A DNA stretch of 64,000 nt from Thiomonas sp. FB-Cd. Lineage in GTDB: Bacteria; Pseudomonadota; Gammaproteobacteria; Burkholderiales; Burkholderiaceae_C. Under the pieces are notes generated by a model, which was given only the letters and a program-made list of their open reading frames with translations, did not search any database and was not told the DNA's origin. The DNA lies in contig NZ_JPOE01000002.1 of the NCBI RefSeq assembly GCF_000733775.1, positions 930,001 through 994,000 of the forward strand. Direction: 5' to 3'. Below are positions 52,130-61,821 of the stretch, in pieces. Every line of letters starts with the position of its first letter. Position 1 is the stretch's first letter. Position numbers and translations under genes: made by a program.

Positions 52130-52927
52130 TCAGCGTTGCCCGAAGAGAAGCGTTCCGAATTGCCGAGTCGGGTCGACGACGCCGACGAGCAGCTGTCGGG
52201 TCGTCGAGTTTGCGGTCAGGTAGCTCAGTCCGATTCCACTGGCCGTGCCATTGGCGAGCACGCAGGGATAGGAGCCAAAAGTGACTGCCACATCGAAGAC
52301 GTTCTTGCCCGAGGCACGCGGCGTCAGCGTGCCGCTGAAGGTGCAGCCTTGCGACGAGCCCGAGAAGGTTCCATTCGGATTGATCGTGACAGCAGCGGGC
52401 GCGCCTTGCAGCGTGTAGGCCGTCCAGGGTCCGCTCACCGTGTTGATATCGGCTGGCGCGCTGTACGTGTAGGAGCTGCTTTGAGGCACCGTGCCGGTAA
52501 ACGTGTTTGAGACGCTGGTGTTTGACGCGCTGGTCTCGTTGACGGTTCCATTTATGCTGACCCCTGGCGTGTACGTGGCTGATAGCGTGCCTGAGAGCGG
52601 TTGCCCGCTGGAGGTGTAATCACGCAGGTTCGAGCTCGTGAATGTGGTTCCACTTGATGTCCCCTGCCCCTGGACAAAGCCCTTGACCGTGAGCCCCGTA
52701 CTCGAGCTCGTCCCGTAGATGGTGTAGTAAGTCCCGTCCTCAAGCACCACGGTGTCGAAGACCGACCCGCTCGATGTGCTTCCGGTGTAGACGCCTTCCG
52801 CAGTCGCGGTGGCGGCTGTCGTGGTCGCTGTTGTCGACGTGGTCGTTCCACCACCGCCACCGCCGCCGCACCCGGCCAACAGCGCGCTGACGCCGAATGC
52901 GCCGATGAATGATGCCCTGAACTTCAT
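52130..52927 (-). CDS. Ser/Thr-rich surface lipoprotein
   Basis: A 265-residue lipoprotein with signal MKFRASFIGAFGVSALLAGC. A glycine run (GGGGGGG) and a Thr/Ala linker (TTTSTTATTTAATATA) follow. The rest is a repeat-like beta domain rich in Ser, Thr and Gly (GVYTGSTSSGSVFDTVVLEDGTYYTIYG, SSGQPLSGTLSATYTPGVSINGTVNETS). The family is not recognised, though such domains occur in outer-membrane lipoproteins of Burkholderiales. The start is the ATG at 52927; an open frame upstream is the helicase remnant at 53065-53371, not part of this gene. Confidence 0.8.
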   Translation of the reverse strand: MKFRASFIGAFGVSALLAGCGGGGGGGTTTSTTATTTAATATAEGVYTGSTSSGSVFDTVVLEDGTYYTIYGTSSSTGLTVKGFVQGQGTSSGTTFTSSNLRDYTSSGQPLSGTLSATYTPGVSINGTVNETSASNTSVSNTFTGTVPQSSSYTYSAPADINTVSGPWTAYTLQGAPAAVTINPNGTFSGSSQGCTFSGTLTPRASGKNVFDVAVTFGSYPCVLANGTASGIGLSYLTANSTTRQLLVGVVDPTRQFGTLLFGQR

Positions 52928-52961
52928 GGTGATCCCCCTGAAACGTTGGTTAGCCCGGTCG

Positions 52962-53386
52962 GACGCCGGCACATGTGCTGGAAATTTGCAAAAAAAGTGC
53001 ACATGAGCAACCATGCGCTTAGACGCTCCATGAGGAAGGTGGCCCTGCAACAAGTGTGAGGAAACATTGCCAAGCGCGGCCCGAGCCTGGGCGATCGCGG
53101 CGCAAAGCCGCGATCTGTATACAGGCTCCGGGTCTTCTGGTGTCCGGCCAGCGACGGCCCGCACTGTGGCGTGCGCGCATGCGTGTCCCGAAGGCACGCG
53201 ATCAGACCGTGCCAGCTTGCCCATGCGAGTCCCATGCCCATGCGTGAGCACCCAGGCCTCGCCCCTCGCTCCACGTTCGAGGACGTCCCCCACCCACCAG
53301 CGCGCCAGTGCGCCGTGCGTCGGATCGCGTGCTGGCTTATAGCTGGCGAAGCCCGGCTCGACGTCGCGCACACTCAGCGGATTCGA
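52962..53386. repeat. diverged direct repeat, copy A (helicase 3' end and downstream)
   Basis: This segment resembles 55981-56446 along its length: GACGCCGGCACATGTGCTGGA at both starts, TGGCCCTGCAACAAGTGTGAGG in the middle, and CGACGTCGC...ACTCAG near both ends. Copy A is shorter and degenerate. It flanks the glnHPQ genes on the left. Confidence 0.85.
53065..53371 (-). pseudogene. fragment of a second copy of the exonuclease-RecQ-UvrD gene (C-terminal end)
   Basis: Read on the minus strand, about 100 codons remain open: RDVEPGFASYKPARDPTHGALARW, GDVLERGARGEAWVLTHGHG, GKLARSDRVPSGHACAHATVRAV and PEDPEPVYRSRL. They match the C-terminus of the intact helicase (SDVDLSFAGRKPASDRIHGALA, GDVIELVWRGEAGELIDRHGN, GKLARAYLAHPG, EDSEPEYRSRL). 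Nothing of the rest of the helicase is present. It is a duplicated remnant. Confidence 0.88.
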
Positions 53387-53580
53387 TCGGCGTCGGCAAT
53401 CCGGAGTTGTGTTCGGCTTAGAATCGTTCGCGCGGCGCTACCCATTGCCGTGCATAAATTTGTCGCGGATCAATTTGATCATTGGATCCGAGTGCGGCAA
53501 ACGACCAATCGGAGGACTGTCGAGCATGGCGTTGCGTCAATCGCTCCGATTCCGATAATTCTTTCAAAAGGAGAAATGCG

Positions 53581-54402
53581 TTGAAGAACAAAACACTCGC
53601 CACGCTCATCGTTCCGATGATTGCCGGATTGGCATTCACCCTCGGCTCGACCACCGCAATGGCTGCCGGCGCATCGACGGCCCCGACCAATATTGTCGTG
53701 GGTGCCGATACAACATTCCCCCCGTTCGAAACCGAGGTCAACGGCAAGGTCACGGGGTTCGACATCGATCTGATCAAGGCCATCGCCAAGGCTGAAGACA
53801 TGACGGTGACCGTGGAGACGATGCCCTTCGATGGGATCATCCCAAGCCTGCAGGCCGGCAGAATCGATGCCGCCGTGGCTGGCATCACGATCAAGACGGG
53901 CCGCTTGAAGAGCGTCGATTTCAGCGATGCGTACTACAAGTCGGGTTTGTCCGTGCTCGTGAAGAACGATTCGAAGATCACGAACTTTGCTGGACTCAAG
54001 GGCCACGTCGTCGCCACCAAGCAGGCCACGTCGTCGGTGGACTACATGACCAGCCACGGCTTCAACCCGAGCTACATCAAACAGTTCCAGGATATCGACA
54101 GCGCGTATGAGGCGCTGGAAACGGGCGGCGCCGACGCGGTGGTTTTCGATAACCCCGTGAACGTCAATTTCAAGACCAGCCACCCGAACGTCAAGATCGT
54201 GGGCCCGCTGCTCACGGGCGAATACTACGGCGTTGCGATCAGCAAATCGAAGCCTCAACTGGTCGCGAAGATCAACGCCGGTCTGGCCAAGATCAAGAAA
54301 AACGGCGAATACCATCAACTGTTCGTGAAGTACTTCGGCGGTGATGTGAGCGGCCAGGTGATGGCCGTCATGAAGCCCGCTGCAGTTGCCGTCGCTGACT
54401 GA
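53581..54402 (+). CDS. glnH: amino-acid ABC transporter, periplasmic binding protein (GlnH type)
   Basis: About 273 residues. It starts at the TTG 53581 (KNKTLATLIVPMIAGLAFTLG), with AAAGGAG seven bases upstream; the nearby ATG is followed at once by a stop in its frame. A signal peptide ends near TTAMAAG. The SBP_bac_3 fold is clear: VVGADTTFPPFETEVNGKVTGFDIDLIKAIAK, FDGIIPSLQAGRIDAAVAGITIK, FSDAYYKSGLSVLV. The ligand is a polar amino acid, most like glutamine. It opens the glnHPQ operon, which sits between the diverged repeats A and B. Confidence 0.93.
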   Translation: MKNKTLATLIVPMIAGLAFTLGSTTAMAAGASTAPTNIVVGADTTFPPFETEVNGKVTGFDIDLIKAIAKAEDMTVTVETMPFDGIIPSLQAGRIDAAVAGITIKTGRLKSVDFSDAYYKSGLSVLVKNDSKITNFAGLKGHVVATKQATSSVDYMTSHGFNPSYIKQFQDIDSAYEALETGGADAVVFDNPVNVNFKTSHPNVKIVGPLLTGEYYGVAISKSKPQLVAKINAGLAKIKKNGEYHQLFVKYFGGDVSGQVMAVMKPAAVAVAD

Positions 54403-54435
54403 AGAGCTTCAATTCATCTGCCGGATGAAACGGAT

Positions 54436-54464
54436 ACGCGCGGTGCGATGCACTGCGCGTTTTC
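54436..54464 (+). terminator. rho-independent terminator/attenuator between glnH and glnP
   Basis: ACGCGCGGTGC-GAT-GCACTGCGCGT, an 11-bp stem with one G-T pair, followed by TTTTC. It lies 34 bp after the glnH stop and would let the binding protein be made in excess over the membrane and ATPase subunits. Confidence 0.8.
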
Positions 54465-54518
54465 GTTACGGCTGTACACGCAACTGATCGCTTCGGTCAA
54501 ACCAGCAACGCAACGCTC

Positions 54519-55187
54519 ATGCACGTAATCTGGCAAAACCTTCCCGTCATTCTCGACGGCTTGCGCTTGACGATTCAGTATTCGATCGCCGCGATCATCC
54601 TGATGGTGATCATCGGACTCGTCGCGGCGCTCATGCGCCTGTCCCGTTTCAAGGTGCTCCAATGGATCGCGACCGCATACGTCGAGCTATTCCGCTCGAC
54701 GCCGCTGCTGGTCCAGCTGTTCTTCATCGTACTGGGGTTGCCGGCGATTCTGCCGGTTAACGAATGGTTCGGACAACTGCTGTATCCGGTCCTGGCCGCG
54801 GCGATCACGCTCAGTCTGAATGAAGGCGCGTACGTGACGGAAATCATCCGCGCTGGGATTCTCGGCGTCGACCGCGGCCAGAAGGAAGCCGCAGAGAGCA
54901 TCGGGATGACGGGGATCCAGACGATGCGCTACATCGTCCTGCCGCAAGCGTTCAAGCGAATGATCCCGCCGCTGGTCAATCAGGCGGCGCAGACGATCAA
55001 GGACACGTCACTGCTCGCGCCGGTGGGCATCGTCGAACTCGTCTACAAGGGCGAGGTCGTGATTGCGGCCACATTTGAATCATTCAAGATCTGGGGCCTC
55101 ATTGCCACCCTGTACTTCATCATCATCTTCTCGGTGTCGAAGTGCGCATCGTATCTGGAGAGGAGGCTTCAAGTTGATAAGCGTTAA
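54519..55187 (+). CDS. glnP: amino-acid ABC transporter permease (GlnP type)
   Basis: A 222-residue permease with five predicted helices. Family blocks: [18 protein letters not shown] (EAA-family N-part), [31 protein letters not shown] (EAA loop to the ATPase) and [25 protein letters not shown]. It pairs with glnQ, whose start lies inside its last codons (55174), so translation is probably coupled. No ribosome site as strong as that of glnQ is seen here. Confidence 0.94.
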   Translation: MHVIWQNLPVILDGLRLTIQYSIAAIILMVIIGLVAALMRLSRFKVLQWIATAYVELFRSTPLLVQLFFIVLGLPAILPVNEWFGQLLYPVLAAAITLSLNEGAYVTEIIRAGILGVDRGQKEAAESIGMTGIQTMRYIVLPQAFKRMIPPLVNQAAQTIKDTSLLAPVGIVELVYKGEVVIAATFESFKIWGLIATLYFIIIFSVSKCASYLERRLQVDKR

Positions 55188-55896
55188 GAATCTGCACAAA
55201 TCCTTCGGCCATCACGAGATTCTCAAGGGCATCTCGAATCATGTCGACAACAATGAAGTGGTCGTCGTCATTGGTCCGTCCGGCAGCGGCAAGAGCACGT
55301 TTCTGCGATGCCTGAACGGGCTGGAGACGGTGACGAGCGGTGAGATCGAAATCGCCGGCATGAACCTGACCAATCCCAAGGTCGACATCCACAAGCTGCG
55401 CCAGCACGTCGGCATGGTGTTTCAGCAGTTCAACCTGTTCAAACACCTGACCATCCTGGAGAACATCACGATTGGCCCGCGCAAGGTCAAGAAGATGGGT
55501 GTCGAGGAGAGCACCCGGATCGCGCGCGAGCTGCTCGCGAAGGTTGGCCTGGCCGGCAAGGAAAGCAGCTACCCCGATCAGCTGTCAGGCGGCCAGCAGC
55601 AGCGGGTGGCGATCGCCCGGGCGCTGGCGATGCAGCCCGACGTCATGTTGTTCGACGAACCCACCTCCGCGCTCGATCCGGAAATGGTCGGCGAGGTCCT
55701 GCAAGTCATGAAGGATCTGGCAAAGGAAGGGATGACGATGGTGGTCGTCACGCACGAGATGGGTTTTGCCCGCGAGGTCGGACACCGGCTCATCTTCATG
55801 GACAACGGCTATATCGTCGAGGAAGGGCCGCCGAAAGACGTGTTTGCAAACCCGCAGGCCGAGCGTACGAAGAATTTTCTCGCGAAGGTGCTATAA
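55174..55896 (+). CDS. glnQ: amino-acid ABC transporter ATPase (GlnQ type)
   Basis: A 240-residue ABC ATPase. It starts at TTG 55174 ([16 protein letters not shown]), with AGAGGAGG eight bases upstream inside glnP. Walker A is [12 protein letters not shown], the Q-loop is [10 protein letters not shown], the signature [15 protein letters not shown], Walker [12 protein letters not shown], and the H-loop VVTHEMGFA. It powers uptake through GlnP. The TTG start and strong ribosome site resemble the glnH start, so the three genes look like one imported unit. Confidence 0.95.
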   Translation: MISVKNLHKSFGHHEILKGISNHVDNNEVVVVIGPSGSGKSTFLRCLNGLETVTSGEIEIAGMNLTNPKVDIHKLRQHVGMVFQQFNLFKHLTILENITIGPRKVKKMGVEESTRIARELLAKVGLAGKESSYPDQLSGGQQQRVAIARALAMQPDVMLFDEPTSALDPEMVGEVLQVMKDLAKEGMTMVVVTHEMGFAREVGHRLIFMDNGYIVEEGPPKDVFANPQAERTKNFLAKVL

Positions 55897-55980
55897 CGAC
55901 GGCGTGGATCCGGCGACGGATCTTTGAGTTGGCCAAGCCAGTGCCCAGCGATGTCGGCTGCCGGGCCCTGGTTTTTCTCT

Positions 55981-56446
55981 GACGCCGGCACATGTGCTGG
56001 ACATTCATAAGCCAGGTTAACGAGCAACCACGCTCGGAAGCTTTCCATGAAGGGGGTGGCCCTGCAACAAGTGTGAGGCGAGGTTGCGAATCGCGGCCAG
56101 CCGAATCAGCCCTTGCTGGGCTCGAACACGAGCTCCGGAACGATCACTTCCCACGCGTCGACGCGAAGCCGCGACCTGTACTCAGGCTCCGAGTCTTCTG
56201 CTGTCCAACGAACGACGGCGCGCACTGTAGCGTGCACACATTGGTGCCCGGGATGGGCGAGATAGGCCCGCGCAAGCTTGCCCACGCGATTGCCATGCCT
56301 ATCAATGAGCTCCCCGGCCTCGCCCCTCCACACAAGCTCGATGACGTCCCCCACCCGCAAGTGCGCCAGTGCGCCGTGAATCCGATCGCTTGCTGGCTTA
56401 CGGCCGGCGAAGCTAAGGTCGACGTCGCTCAGACTCAGAGGATCGA
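55981..56446. repeat. diverged direct repeat, copy B (helicase 3' end and downstream)
   Basis: The intact member of the pair with 52962-53386. The first 125 bp lie downstream of the helicase stop and the rest codes for its last 110 or so residues. It flanks glnHPQ on the right. Confidence 0.85.
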
Positions 56447-59400
56447 TGATCCGATCCATGCCGCCCAAAACGTGCGTTGGAATTGGCGCCTGACGCCAAA
56501 GTACCGAATCGTCACCGTCCAGCCGGCCCAAAAAGGGGTGCCCCGCGGCACACACCAAGGTCAAGGTCTCAATGGCGCGTGTCATCGCCACGTAGAACAG
56601 CCTCCGCGCGGCATCAGCGTCGTCGTCGAGCGCACCCTCCCACCCGCCATCCAGAACCGCGACATGATCAAACTCAAGCCCCTTGGCACCATGCGCGGTT
56701 GTCAACAAAACCCCCTTCTGGACTTGGCGCTGACCTCGCCCCCATTCCGCTAGCCATTCCCGGAAAAAGGCCGTTGAGATCGGCAGTTCGCCCGCCTCCA
56801 AGCCAAACTCAGTGACTGCCAGTCGCAGCATATCGATCCAGGGGGATGCGGGTTGGTGCGCAACCCAGGCCTGCAGCATCTCCGCCGTAATCAATCCTTG
56901 ATTAGGAAACGCTTCGAGCATGGACTGGACTTCACGCAAACGCCAGAATGGAATCGGCTTCGCGTCCGCCTTCTGAGCTGGGATGCCAAGACGGGTGCAC
57001 AAGGCCAGAGCCGGATTCAGCGCGTTCCAATTGCGCGCAAGCAAAGCGCAGCGCGCCCAATCCCACCCGGGCGCGAGCGCCTGCATGCGCTGCCATTCGG
57101 CAATGACTGCAAGGGCCTGTTCCTTGGGGTCATGCGAGCAGCGCAGCACCTGCACGCGCCCCTGTACCACAAGATCCAGAGTGGCCCATTCGCCACCGGG
57201 CGGACGCTTCGCGCGCGCCCGGTCAACAATTGTGATCGGATGATCGACCTTCATGCGGTCCGGCGCCGCAGCGATGACTGCGTTCGCCGCGGCGATGATG
57301 TGTTTGGTCGAGCGATAGTTCTCCACCAAGTAAATCGGGCGCGCCGCGTAGTCCATCTCGAAACGCCGGATGAACTCGACGCGGGCGCCGCGAAACGCAT
57401 AGATATTCTGATCGTCATCACCCACCGCAAAGAGGCTTAGCTTTTGTTCGGCATCCTGCAGTGTGCGACCGGCGAGCGCTCCAATCAGCGCGTAAAGGCG
57501 TTCATCAATATCCTGGTACTCGTCAACCAGGATCCACCGAAATCCGCGCAGCAACCGATCGCGTTGGGCATCAGCCTCATCCTGTGGGAGTCCCCGCCCT
57601 TGCAGAAGCGCAACAGCTTCATCGAGGATTGCGTCGAAATCGCGCTCGTCATCGCCGGCGCGCAGGGCTCGGCCCTCAAAGCTTGCGCCCACCAGGCGCA
57701 TGGCTAGCGCATGGCCTGTCATCACCAGCACCCCCTTGGCATCGTCGCCAATCAACGTGTTCAGACGCCTGCGGATCTCACCCGCCGCGCTGCGGTTGTA
57801 GGTCAGCGCGAGGATGCCGTGGGAATTTTCCCGACGGACACGAACCAGATAGGCGATGCGATGGACCAGCGCGCGCGTCTTTCCCGATCCGGGCCCCGCG
57901 AGGACCAGAACGTTGCTTTGCTCGCGGTCATCGGCAACGATGCGCTGCTGCACCGGATTGCGAAGCGAGCCGACGATGGCCTGCCACGATTCCGGCGTGG
58001 TCTGGCGTTCGAGCTCCTTATCACGCCCGGGAAGCCAACGCACCAGGAACTCCTGCTGCGGCAGCTGGAAGTAGTCCATCGCCAGGCGCAAGGCGTCGGC
58101 CATGGCGTTCAGACCCCGCTGAACATACTCCGCCATGACGTGGATCTGCAGCACCTGTTCCTGGTAATGGATCTGCAAGGGCTGAAACTCGACCTTGCCG
58201 AAGGCGCGGCGCTCTCGCTGCAGACGGATGGTCATTGCAGGGCGGAAAACGGCCAGGCCCTTGTTGAGGCGAATGACTTCCAGCTCATGCAACCAAAGCA
58301 AGCCCCGATCCAGCAGCTTGCCCAGCTTGTCCGGCCTCACCGACGCGCCCACGGTGACATCGGTGCGTAGCACCTGGGTCAGCTCGCCCAATGTGGTCTG
58401 AGCAAGCAGATCAATCCCCCTTGCCCCACTCGGCAGCGTCTGCAGAAGGTGGTCGAGCAGCAACCCTGCGGCATTGCGTCGCACCTCCACGCCCTCAATG
58501 ATGCGTCCCCACTCACGATTCAGGCGCAGCTCAATGGCCTCGGCATCGAGCCGCTTGAGGGTCATGTTGGCCGTGCCACCATCGTCGTCGCGCCCGCCCA
58601 AAGCAATGCCGCGAAGACAGCGCGCCACGATCTCCGGTAGCGCATCCGGATGCCCGTCATCCTTGAGTCGCTGTGTCAGATGACGGATGTGCAACACGCT
58701 GGGCTCGCCCTTGGCAAGATCCGGCGCCGACTCGCGCAAGCGCTCGATCAGCACGCCTTCCAGAGCAACGATGCGCTCCAGGCGCCTCTTCGAGGACCGC
58801 TCGACGCCTGCGTGGACAAACGCGGTCAGGGCCGTATCGTTGCGCGCAATGCCGAGTGCCTCCAGATCGAAAAGCGCCTTGCGTACACCCGAGGATGCAA
58901 GTCCAGTTGCTGCCATCAGTTCATCGGTCGAGACCCCTTCGTCGGCATCCGCATTCATGAGCACCTCAACCAGGCTCAGAAGCTGCCTTTGGTATTCGCC
59001 TTGGGGGATGCGCCCCTGCAGCTTTGCTGCGGCCTCGTCCAAAGAGGCGATGCGAAGTGAAGACGGAAAGACCTGTACATGGTTTTCCTCGCGCATCAGC
59101 AGCCGGGACTCTTCGAGCCAAGCCACAGCCGTGCGCACCCGTGTATCGTCAGTGGCCGTGTCGCGCTCGAAATCTCGGGCCTCATCCTCCAGGAGAATCT
59201 CACCCGTCGTCACGATGACCTCGACGGACTCATCGGGCCGCGCCTTTTTCCGCCGCTCCAGGGACCGCAATGCACGCAGAATGGACTGAATCTCAGCCTG
59301 GGTGAGGCGTGCGCGGGCTGACAGTCCGAACTGGCGCTCGATGTCCTCAGGCGTGTACAGAAGGATGCAGGTTGCCGCCAGACGATCGCGCCCGGCGCGC

Positions 59401-61280
59401 CCGGCCTCCTGGAGATAGTTTTCCAGGGAACCCGGAACGTCCGCATGGACGACCAGCCGCACATTAGGCTTGTCGATGCCCATGCCAAAGGCATTGGTCG
59501 CGACCATGACGCGCAGCGCGCCCTCGATGAACTGGCGCTGCGTGTCGGTCTTCGCTTCGCCCGACAATCCGGCGTGGAAATGCTTTGCGTGGATCCCAGC
59601 CTCGCGCAAAAAAGCGGCGAGATCCTCGGTCCGCCGGCGGCTTGCGCAGTACATGATCGCTCCACCTTCTGCCCCTTCGGGGAGATGATCCAGCAGAAGC
59701 TTGGCCACATGGGGAAACTTCTCGGCCGGCGACGTCGGAACAACCGCGAAGTCCAGGTTATCGCGCCGTGCACCACCGTCGAAGACCTTGAGCACGACGC
59801 CAAGTTCGCCTTGGAAGTGGGCAACGATGTCTTGCACGACGTCGGGTTTGGCCGTTGCCGTGAGGCAGAGTATGGGCGGAATCGGCCCATCGCAGGCCCT
59901 CTCGCGAATGAATCGGCCTACGTAGCGGTAGTCAGGGCGGAAGTCGTGGCCCCATTTCGACAGACAATGCGCCTCATCGAGCACCCAGGCACCGATCTCG
60001 CGCTGCCCGAGAACGCGCCGAAACGTTTTGCTGCGCAACTGCTCGGGCGCGACGATGACAATGCCCGCGTCGCCGAGGCGAATGCGATCGAGCGCCTCCC
60101 CGCGTTCGGGCATCGACAACAGTCCGCTGATCGCCACACAGCTATCGATGCCTCGCCCCTGCAGACCCGTGACCTGATCTGCCATCAGTGCAACCAGCGG
60201 TGAGATGACAACCGTCAACGATCCGGTCTTGTCGAAGCGCGACAGCGCGGGAATTTGGTAGCAGAGCGATTTCCCGGTCCCGGTTGGCAGGATGCCAAGG
60301 GCGTGATCGCCGTGCATGGCTGCCTCGACGATCGCCTGCTGCAATGGGCGACCGTCCTTGTCGGCCGGCTCGGGGCGAAAGGCCGAGAATCCGAACCATT
60401 TGCGCAACTCCCTTGTCGCATCGTGGCGCTCGCGACACCATGCGCATGTGGGGTCGGTGCAGGCTCGGTCGCGCAACCTTTGAATCAGTGAGCATGCTTG
60501 TGGGAACTGATACCGGACCCAGGGCGGCATCACCGAATTGTCGCCCGCGACGGACAGCCACGCCAAGGCATAGGCAAGGGGCCAACCTCCATTCTGAGCC
60601 TGGCTCAGAATGTCGCGCGCCTGGGTCAGGCAGGCGCTTCCGGCCAGTAGCCGCCCAATCGCCATGCCGAGTTGTTCCGGCGTGGGATCCAGAGCAGCGC
60701 GCAAGGAACGAAAGTAGCGCCCGAAACCGGCCTCTTTGCGAGACCCACGCGCGCACAGGCCGTGCCAGGCAAGCAGCAGATCAGCTGCCGTCTCGCGCAT
60801 GCCTTGCAGCACCCGGTATTGATCATCAAAGAGATCGAGGGTCAGCGCCGTGTCGAGCAGTGGGTCATTGAAGCGCGCACGCTGCAACTGGCCATCTTGA
60901 TAATGTTTGACCAGGTGGTGGTAGGGGTTGCGCGGAAATGCCAGGGGGTTGAGCCACAGCGTGTCAAGCACGGGCAGGCTCAGCAATGCAAGGCCGGGCG
61001 CGACAGCCGCGAGGTGCGGCCTGTCGAATGCAAGGATGTTGTGCCCAAGCAAAAACTCGCAGCCTTCGGCAAATGCATCGAGCTCAGCAAGCCCCCGCTC
61101 CACGTCTCCCCTGTGGAACACAAACTCCGTGCGGTCACGGCCGCGCTGTGCCGCAAAACGGTGAATGCGTCCATCCTTGACGCCGACCTCGAGATCGATA
61201 CAAAGGCAGTTGGGTGTGAGTACGCGTGTTGCTGCTCGCGCCTGAGACCCCACGTTAGACGTTATTGATTTGGCCCTCAT
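56106..61280 (-). CDS. three-domain exonuclease-RecQ-UvrD fusion helicase
   Basis: A 1724-residue protein with three visible parts. Residues about 20-200 are a DnaQ-like 3'-5' exonuclease-type fold: CIDLEVGVKDG with D-x-E, LLGHNILAFDRPHL, and NDPLLDTALTLDL. Next is a RecQ helicase: Walker A LPTGTGKSLCYQIPAL near 333, VLDEAHCLSKWGHDFRP near 433, and QEAGRAGRDRLAA near 630. Third is a UvrD/Rep helicase: LVLAGPGSGKTRALVHR near 1130, LVDEYQDIDER near 1255, TTAHGAKGLEFDHVAVL near 1530, RRLFYVAMTRA. A unique C-terminus of about 110 residues follows. Single polypeptides joining two SF1/SF2 helicases of opposite type with a nuclease are rare. Functions in DNA repair or anti-phage defence are both possible. 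Confidence 0.9.
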   Translation of the reverse strand: MRAKSITSNVGSQARAATRVLTPNCLCIDLEVGVKDGRIHRFAAQRGRDRTEFVFHRGDVERGLAELDAFAEGCEFLLGHNILAFDRPHLAAVAPGLALLSLPVLDTLWLNPLAFPRNPYHHLVKHYQDGQLQRARFNDPLLDTALTLDLFDDQYRVLQGMRETAADLLLAWHGLCARGSRKEAGFGRYFRSLRAALDPTPEQLGMAIGRLLAGSACLTQARDILSQAQNGGWPLAYALAWLSVAGDNSVMPPWVRYQFPQACSLIQRLRDRACTDPTCAWCRERHDATRELRKWFGFSAFRPEPADKDGRPLQQAIVEAAMHGDHALGILPTGTGKSLCYQIPALSRFDKTGSLTVVISPLVALMADQVTGLQGRGIDSCVAISGLLSMPERGEALDRIRLGDAGIVIVAPEQLRSKTFRRVLGQREIGAWVLDEAHCLSKWGHDFRPDYRYVGRFIRERACDGPIPPILCLTATAKPDVVQDIVAHFQGELGVVLKVFDGGARRDNLDFAVVPTSPAEKFPHVAKLLLDHLPEGAEGGAIMYCASRRRTEDLAAFLREAGIHAKHFHAGLSGEAKTDTQRQFIEGALRVMVATNAFGMGIDKPNVRLVVHADVPGSLENYLQEAGRAGRDRLAATCILLYTPEDIERQFGLSARARLTQAEIQSILRALRSLERRKKARPDESVEVIVTTGEILLEDEARDFERDTATDDTRVRTAVAWLEESRLLMREENHVQVFPSSLRIASLDEAAAKLQGRIPQGEYQRQLLSLVEVLMNADADEGVSTDELMAATGLASSGVRKALFDLEALGIARNDTALTAFVHAGVERSSKRRLERIVALEGVLIERLRESAPDLAKGEPSVLHIRHLTQRLKDDGHPDALPEIVARCLRGIALGGRDDDGGTANMTLKRLDAEAIELRLNREWGRIIEGVEVRRNAAGLLLDHLLQTLPSGARGIDLLAQTTLGELTQVLRTDVTVGASVRPDKLGKLLDRGLLWLHELEVIRLNKGLAVFRPAMTIRLQRERRAFGKVEFQPLQIHYQEQVLQIHVMAEYVQRGLNAMADALRLAMDYFQLPQQEFLVRWLPGRDKELERQTTPESWQAIVGSLRNPVQQRIVADDREQSNVLVLAGPGSGKTRALVHRIAYLVRVRRENSHGILALTYNRSAAGEIRRRLNTLIGDDAKGVLVMTGHALAMRLVGASFEGRALRAGDDERDFDAILDEAVALLQGRGLPQDEADAQRDRLLRGFRWILVDEYQDIDERLYALIGALAGRTLQDAEQKLSLFAVGDDDQNIYAFRGARVEFIRRFEMDYAARPIYLVENYRSTKHIIAAANAVIAAAPDRMKVDHPITIVDRARAKRPPGGEWATLDLVVQGRVQVLRCSHDPKEQALAVIAEWQRMQALAPGWDWARCALLARNWNALNPALALCTRLGIPAQKADAKPIPFWRLREVQSMLEAFPNQGLITAEMLQAWVAHQPASPWIDMLRLAVTEFGLEAGELPISTAFFREWLAEWGRGQRQVQKGVLLTTAHGAKGLEFDHVAVLDGGWEGALDDDADAARRLFYVAMTRAIETLTLVCAAGHPFLGRLDGDDSVLWRQAPIPTHVLGGMDRIIDPLSLSDVDLSFAGRKPASDRIHGALAHLRVGDVIELVWRGEAGELIDRHGNRVGKLARAYLAHPGHQCVHATVRAVVRWTAEDSEPEYRSRLRVDAWEVIVPELVFEPSKG

Positions 61281-61326
61281 TCATGGCATTCTCCCATCGT
61301 TGGCGCGCTTCATGGCCTACACGGCC

Positions 61327-61821
61327 CTACCCGGACAAATCCCGATCAGGTCCCACTTCGCGTTTGCGCGCCCGGAAGATCCCGATCATGAGGTAGACAA
61401 AGGTCAGGATGAACGCCGATGCCAGCACGATCAAACCTGTGCTCGACGACCTCACCGGGCCGGCTTGCACATGTTCCTGAACCTGCGCCGTGAATGCCTT
61501 GAGCGCCTGCGCATGCTCGAAACCCGCGCCAGGATCGAGGCGCTCGGCCCGTTGCAGCTCGGCTTGCGCCAGGGGCCACTTGCCTTCATCGGCCAGCAAG
61601 CGGGCATCGACATAGTGCACTGCGGCCGAATCCGGATGCGCAGCGAGAACCTGCGCAATGGCCCGGTCCGCTTGGGCAAAGTGGCCCGCCTGCACGGCCG
61701 CTTCGACGACAGCCTGGATGGTCTCAGGCGCCGGGGCTTGCGCCGCGAAGACGGGCGCGACCAGGGCGGCCGCAAGGGTGCCGGCGAAGAAGGGGCGCAA
61801 ACGTTTGTTCACACGAATCAT
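61327..61821 (-). CDS. TPR protein with signal peptide and C-terminal membrane helix
   Basis: About 164 residues. A signal-like start (RVNKRLRPFFAGTLAAALVAPVFA), then about three TPR-like helix pairs (VEAAVQAGHFAQADRAIAQVLAAHPDSAAVHYVDARLLADEG, AELQRAERLDPGAGFEHAQALKAF), and a terminal helix (TGLIVLASAFILTFVYLMIGIF) before a charged end. It looks like a periplasmic scaffold anchored to the inner membrane. It lies 46 bp upstream of the fusion helicase on the same strand and may be co-transcribed, though no functional link is apparent. Confidence 0.8.
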   Translation of the reverse strand: MIRVNKRLRPFFAGTLAAALVAPVFAAQAPAPETIQAVVEAAVQAGHFAQADRAIAQVLAAHPDSAAVHYVDARLLADEGKWPLAQAELQRAERLDPGAGFEHAQALKAFTAQVQEHVQAGPVRSSSTGLIVLASAFILTFVYLMIGIFRARKREVGPDRDLSG

